From NCBI GenBank assembly GCA_947472115.1, contig CANIZU010000026.1, positions 1 to 15,744 on the forward strand: 15,744 bases of DNA, given 5' to 3'. This document shows, piece by piece, positions 12,074-15,744 of this stretch (its first letter is position 1; every line of letters starts with the position of its first letter). Origin of the DNA: Flavobacteriales bacterium (GTDB taxonomy: Bacteria; Bacteroidota; Bacteroidia; NS11-12g; UBA955). The notes beneath the pieces were generated by a model that saw nothing but the letters and a program-made list of their open reading frames with translations, had not been told where the DNA came from and made no database searches. The translations under genes were made by a program, and so were the position numbers.

Positions 12074-13372
12074 TTATTTGTGCAGCCAACGCAAACGCCA
12101 GCAATAGCCATCCGTTTCTTCCACACGATACAAATTGGAACGCTTCACTTCCACCGCACACAAAATCCCCTCCGAACACGTCATCACCGCCACATAATCC
12201 TTCGCCCAAGGCTCAATCTTCTGATTCACAAACACGTCGCTCAGCTTCTGCGAACCACCCCCAAACCCCACTATCACATCCCCATTTACCCACGAACGAA
12301 TCACAACCGATTTCCCCACCAACGCATCGGCAAAGTAGTACGCTTCCGACCCAAACTCCGCCACCGCAACCCGCTCAATCACCAAGCGCAAATCTCCCCA
12401 TGTCCACTCACCCTCTCCCCATTCAATGGCAATGGCACTGGGCGATACCAACTCCTTCGATAACACCGACCAGCCCATCCTGCCTATCCACAAAATATAT
12501 CCTTCCGAGGTAAAACGACTCCCTATCTGCCTCGATGTCAACGCCTGATCCACCTGCGACTTCGAAAATCCCAAACCCATCAAATGCTGCTGCAAATGCC
12601 GATAAAATGGATTTCTATTTTCCCCGCTACAACGACCCAAATACCCCTGCGAAATCCAACCCTCGCCACACTCTTCCATCCAAACCGCCTCCGCCAATGC
12701 CTTACCCTCTGTATCCAAAGCCTGCACCTGCTGAGAAATCTGGTAAAACTCCGCCACAAATTCGTCCAAAGCCGGCATCAAAGCATGTCGCACCTTGTTG
12801 CGCAAATAATCTATACCTTGATTGGTCCCGTCCTCCCGCCACACCCATCCCTGCTCCTGGGCCATCAATATCAACGCCTCCTTCCGATACCCCAACATCG
12901 GCCGTATCACATCGCCCTGCTCCGCCCATATCCCCCGCCAAGCCACATCCATATTCCCTCGATACAAATACACGAAAAAATGCTCCAAATTATCGTCAGC
13001 ATGATGCGCCGTCGCCAACCGTTCCAAGCCCCTTTCCTGCATCAAACGACGAAAAAAATCATACCTCAAATCCCTCGCCGCCATCTGAACCGATACCCCA
13101 TTTTGCCTGCGATAACCCTTTACATCGCCCTTCTCTACGATGCACTCAACCCCCAACTCCTTCGCCAAATCAGCCACAAACTGCGCGTCATCCGCACTCT
13201 CCCTTCCACGAAGTCCAAAATTCATGTGGGCCATCACAAACGGAAAGCCCGCCAAAGCAAACAACCGGGCCATCACCACAGAATCCACCCCGCCACTCAC
13301 CGCCAACAATGTCGGCCGTAGACCCAAATCCCATTTCCGTAGATTAACCGCTGATTGAAACCCTTTTAACAC
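12074..13372 (-). CDS. tilS: tRNA(Ile)-lysidine synthase
   Basis: This enzyme converts C34 of the CAU-anticodon tRNA-Ile to lysidine, using lysine and ATP, so that the tRNA reads AUA codons. It is essential in most bacteria. The 432-residue protein has the PP-loop SGGVDS at 26-31, AHMNFGLRGRESADDA (48-63), QMAARDLRYDFF (96-107), TAHHADDNLEHFF (121-133) and LRNKVRHALMP. The C-terminal third holds the TilS substrate-binding and C-terminal domains (KSVVIRSWVNGDVI, then QKLSDVFVNQKI). The usual Q-x-E-T after HHADD reads N-L-E-H here. The start is GTG at 13372-13370, directly against the palindrome at 13373-13388. The nucleotidyltransferase gene follows after 39 bases that include a separate -7 box. 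Confidence 0.94.
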   Translation of the reverse strand: MLKGFQSAVNLRKWDLGLRPTLLAVSGGVDSVVMARLFALAGFPFVMAHMNFGLRGRESADDAQFVADLAKELGVECIVEKGDVKGYRRQNGVSVQMAARDLRYDFFRRLMQERGLERLATAHHADDNLEHFFVYLYRGNMDVAWRGIWAEQGDVIRPMLGYRKEALILMAQEQGWVWREDGTNQGIDYLRNKVRHALMPALDEFVAEFYQISQQVQALDTEGKALAEAVWMEECGEGWISQGYLGRCSGENRNPFYRHLQQHLMGLGFSKSQVDQALTSRQIGSRFTSEGYILWIGRMGWSVLSKELVSPSAIAIEWGEGEWTWGDLRLVIERVAVAEFGSEAYYFADALVGKSVVIRSWVNGDVIVGFGGGSQKLSDVFVNQKIEPWAKDYVAVMTCSEGILCAVEVKRSNLYRVEETDGYCWRLRWLHK

Positions 13373-13388
13373 TTACTTTGCAAAGTAA
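13373..13388. promoter_or_regulatory. 16-base perfect palindrome, candidate overlapping divergent promoter/operator
   Basis: TTACTTTGCAAAGTAA reads the same on both strands. Each strand therefore carries TTACTTTG, which matches the -7 box TAnnTTTG at all fixed positions but one. It sits immediately before the tilS GTG on the minus strand and ends 20 bases before the OstA-like GTG (13409) on the plus strand. It could be two face-to-face -7 boxes, a dimeric repressor site, or both. No good -33 box was found on either side. Confidence 0.5.
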
Positions 13389-13408
13389 TTGCACAAAGCC
13401 GATACTCC

Positions 13409-15016
13409 GTGGGTTATTTCCTCAATAGAAACAAATTTTCCCTGTGGTCATTCCACCCCCTTAGGACCGTTATCCTTGTTTTCTTTGTATCTCTCACCTT
13501 TCTGCAATCCCTTTCTGCACAACCCATTACCCTGCAAGCCGGACGCATGAAGTCGCTCAAACGCAATGGCAAAACCATTCAATGGCTCAAAGAAAATGTA
13601 CGATTTGAACAATCCGGTAGCAACGTTTACTGCGATGAAGCCGAATACGACCCCCAAACACAAGATTTGCTCGGCCGCGGAAACATCCGCATCACCAACC
13701 CAGACGGAGCCATCGTTACCGGCAAAACCCTGGAATACAACAACGCCACGCACACCGCAAAAGTGATTGGCAATGTGAAACTGATCGATGGAACCATGGA
13801 ACTCTCCACCCCCTGGATCGAATACAATACCCAAACCAAAGTAGGCTGGTATGGCGCTGGAGGGAGCATCATCGACAAAGAGACCACCCTCACGGCCAAA
13901 TCAGGCAGTTACAACCCCAACAAGAAAACCCTGTTTTTTAAAAACAACGTCGTCCTCACCACCCCCGAATACACAGTAAAAACCGATACACTCCAATACC
14001 GCACCGATACCAAAAGAGCCCAATTTTTTGCTCAAACCCAACTCGATTATCAAACCAAAATCGTGGTTTTTCAGCGTGGATTCTACCTAACCGACGAGCA
14101 AAAGGGGGAGTTTTATGGTCAGGTGGCCCTGTTCGACCAAGGCAAAACCGTTGTTTGCGATACCCTATTTTTTGACAAAATCACCCAGGTGGGATTGGCG
14201 CATGGCCATGTTTTTATCCAAGACAGCGTCGACCAATGGAAGGTCTGGGGAAAGCATGCCCACTACAATGGCCTTGCAAAGTCGGTCAAGGTTTGGAACC
14301 AAGCATTGGCCTTTCAAGGCGAGGCGAAAGATCCATTTAAACTCAAAGCCGATACCCTAGCTTACAACAGCGATTCTGCGCAGCCGGTGGCCCTCACAGC
14401 GACCTATCACGTGGCGTTTTCACAAGACAATACGAGCGGTAAATGCAACAAGCTGACCTCCAAACGGAGCGATTCAACCTTCTATTTTAGTGGCGATCCA
14501 GTGCTGTACGATAGTCTTTCGCGTGTTAGCGGCGATTCCATCGAAATGCGCGTGGTGGCGCAAAAAGTGAAAGAGCTCAAGGCCTTCAAACACGGTTTTG
14601 TTGCCATCCAAGAAGACAGTATCCATTACTCCCAAATTCAAGGCGATTCGATTCACCAGTGGATGGACCGGGACCAGAAAATCGAGAAAGTTAGAGTGGT
14701 GGGCAATGCGCAAAGCATCTATTACCTGAGAAATGCCGATACGCTGGAATCCGCGAACTTGGTGACGTGTAAGAGCATGAAAATTGGGTTCGACAAAGGC
14801 AAAATTAATCAAATTACCTTTTATGAAAAGCCCGTTGGAACACTTTATCCCATAGATCAGTTGCCCGCAGTGGATAGCAAGTTAAAAGGCTTTGTCTGGG
14901 ACATGCAAAACAAACCCTCAGAGGAATTGTTCCTACCTCCACATACCGTGACGATTCCTGAGTTGCCTTATCCCAAAGGCGAGAAAACAAAAAAGAAGGG
15001 CAAAAAATCAAAGTAA
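13409..15016 (+). CDS. OstA/LptA-like exported protein
   Basis: This 535-residue protein begins with a signal peptide (basic and aromatic start, then TVILVFFVSLTFLQSLSAQ with likely cleavage after residue 38). The mature part consists of repeated LptA/OstA-like beta segments, for example GNVRF-type turns at NVRFEQSGSNVYCDEAEYDP, GRGNIRITNPDGAIVTGKTLEY and GNVKLIDGTMELSTPWIEY. Such beta-jellyroll repeats form the periplasmic bridge that carries lipopolysaccharide to the outer membrane. Bacteroidota have a longer OstA-like version of unproven detail, and the length here fits it. The C-terminus ends in a lysine-rich tail (KGEKTKKKGKKSK). GTG at 13409 is the only plausible start before the signal peptide. 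The stop codon overlaps the ATG of the next gene (TAATG), so the two are translationally coupled. Confidence 0.85.
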   Translation: MGYFLNRNKFSLWSFHPLRTVILVFFVSLTFLQSLSAQPITLQAGRMKSLKRNGKTIQWLKENVRFEQSGSNVYCDEAEYDPQTQDLLGRGNIRITNPDGAIVTGKTLEYNNATHTAKVIGNVKLIDGTMELSTPWIEYNTQTKVGWYGAGGSIIDKETTLTAKSGSYNPNKKTLFFKNNVVLTTPEYTVKTDTLQYRTDTKRAQFFAQTQLDYQTKIVVFQRGFYLTDEQKGEFYGQVALFDQGKTVVCDTLFFDKITQVGLAHGHVFIQDSVDQWKVWGKHAHYNGLAKSVKVWNQALAFQGEAKDPFKLKADTLAYNSDSAQPVALTATYHVAFSQDNTSGKCNKLTSKRSDSTFYFSGDPVLYDSLSRVSGDSIEMRVVAQKVKELKAFKHGFVAIQEDSIHYSQIQGDSIHQWMDRDQKIEKVRVVGNAQSIYYLRNADTLESANLVTCKSMKIGFDKGKINQITFYEKPVGTLYPIDQLPAVDSKLKGFVWDMQNKPSEELFLPPHTVTIPELPYPKGEKTKKKGKKSK

Positions 15017-15744
15017 TGTCGGGCCATTCTGCATATCATAAACCTCTGTTCAATCTAACAATCTCGGTTGGGAGAAATGCACCTGGATCTGGTATTTGTA
15101 AAACCCAATTCTTTGGATACGCGCTGATTTTGTTGTTGGGTTTTGTCTCCAACCCGCTGCAAGCCCAGAAAAAAAACGGCAGCACGATCATTGGCTTGGT
15201 GGTTGATACCGCTTCTGCGCCCCTTCCCATGGTACAGATTTTTAATCGCGCCGGCGCCAAAATGGGCCAAACCCGATTGGATGGCAATTTTGTTTTGCGA
15301 TTGGAACCCGGCGCCTACAAACTCATTTTCTCCCACCCCAACTACAATTCCTTAGAAATTCCGTTGATCGTAAAACTAGATCAAAACGATACCCTGAACA
15401 TTCGACTGTCACATAAAACAGAAAAAATTGGCGCGGTTGAAATCCATAGAGAATACAAGGATCCAGGGCCTGAGTACATTCGAAAGACCATCGAAAAACG
15501 CGATTATTGGCACAACCAGATTCCAAACCAAAGTGCAACGCTCTATATCAAAGCCTTTCAGTTGAACTCAAAAAAGAACAAGGCCAAGTTGGTGAAAACT
15601 TTGCCAACAGATGCTGATCCTTCATCGCTCACCTCATCCGCAATTCCTGAAAAGGCAAAAACGCCAACGGAGCCAAGAGATACAGGTCCTCAAGCCAAAG
15701 CCTTTGTAGAAATTGTGATGCAACGCGATGCTACCACCGATGGA
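15016..15744 (+). CDS. Carboxypeptidase-regulatory-like / DUF5686-type surface protein, 3' end missing
   Basis: The frame is open from the ATG at 15016 to the window edge (243 codons, no stop). A signal sequence with the hydrophobic run YALILLLGFVSNPLQAQ (about 35-51) is followed by a carboxypeptidase-regulatory-like beta-sandwich at about 57-133 (STIIGLVVDTASAPLPMVQI, then TRLDGNFVLRLEPGAYKLIF and IRLSHKTEKIGAVEI). Next comes the segment GPEYIRKTIEKRDYWHNQ with LYIKAF, which resembles the start of DUF5686 proteins. Those are large outer-membrane proteins of unknown function related in layout to TonB-dependent receptors. A polar, Pro/Thr/Lys-rich stretch follows at about 183-228. The 35 residues before the hydrophobic run are long for a signal peptide, but no other in-frame start fits better. 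The TAATG overlap with the OstA-like gene points to one operon for envelope biogenesis. The DUF5686 call is tentative because most of the protein is outside the window. Confidence 0.75.
   Translation, partial: MSGHSAYHKPLFNLTISVGRNAPGSGICKTQFFGYALILLLGFVSNPLQAQKKNGSTIIGLVVDTASAPLPMVQIFNRAGAKMGQTRLDGNFVLRLEPGAYKLIFSHPNYNSLEIPLIVKLDQNDTLNIRLSHKTEKIGAVEIHREYKDPGPEYIRKTIEKRDYWHNQIPNQSATLYIKAFQLNSKKNKAKLVKTLPTDADPSSLTSSAIPEKAKTPTEPRDTGPQAKAFVEIVMQRDATTDG

Noticed and set aside
12535..13347. Long plus-strand open frame (270 codons) opposite tilS
   Set aside because: It is antisense to a well-supported tilS. Its product is proline/serine/histidine-rich with no domain and matches the pattern produced by reading C-rich DNA opposite a real gene.
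1..15744. tRNA, rRNA, CRISPR array, insertion sequence or prophage genes
   Set aside because: I found no cloverleaf-like segment, no regularly spaced repeats, no transposase or integrase motifs and no terminal inverted repeats of IS type on reading both strands.

Overview
The window looks like chromosomal DNA of a Bacteroidota (Bacteroidetes) bacterium. The evidence is the MurF-Alr fusion typical of that phylum, a two-subunit-type pyruvate dehydrogenase beta subunit encoded on its own, an OstA-like protein and a DUF5686-type surface protein, and repeated promoter elements of the Bacteroidota type (-7 TAnnTTTG, in one or two cases with a -33 TTTG). Leaders are very short, and Shine-Dalgarno-like sites are not apparent. 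I cannot assign a genus.

Layout, left to right. Bases 3-1157 hold the 3' part of glyA (+). It converges on, and overlaps, a MOP-type polysaccharide flippase gene (-, 1129-2808). Divergent from the flippase is a conserved protein of unknown function (+, from a GTG at 2894). A lipoprotein with a C-terminal TM2 domain (-, 3518-4216) is divergent from pdhB (+, 4349-5329). A clear terminator follows pdhB, then a 60-residue remnant-like antitoxin (the tail of a DUF1778/TacA protein without its DNA-binding part). That small gene converges with selD (-, 5606-6649). A DUF3108 exported protein (+, 6760-7566) ends in two inverted repeats, the second a clear terminator. A DUF6364/PIN-domain toxin-antitoxin pair (+, 7756-8445) has its own well-formed promoter.

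From 8430 to 13372 lies a minus-strand block: tilS, then a sugar-phosphate nucleotidyltransferase with its own -7 element, then the murF-alr fusion two bases downstream of the nucleotidyltransferase. Divergent from tilS, across a 16-bp perfect palindrome, is an envelope pair: an OstA/LptA-like protein (+, 13409-15016), coupled by a TAATG overlap to a carboxypeptidase-regulatory-like/DUF5686-type protein that runs off the right edge.

Functionally this is mostly housekeeping: one-carbon metabolism, pyruvate oxidation, selenophosphate synthesis, tRNA-Ile modification, peptidoglycan precursors, activated sugars, glycan export and outer-membrane biogenesis. The accessory part is the intact toxin-antitoxin pair and the orphan antitoxin tail. 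I found no strong sign of a wholly new multi-gene system. The best leads are the orphan antitoxin tail lying on a terminator/promoter overlap, the palindromic divergent promoter at tilS, the lipid-anchored TM2 protein, and two hairpins with identical arms inside selD. No stretch longer than about 190 bases lacks a gene, and I saw no tRNA, rRNA, CRISPR array or insertion sequence.
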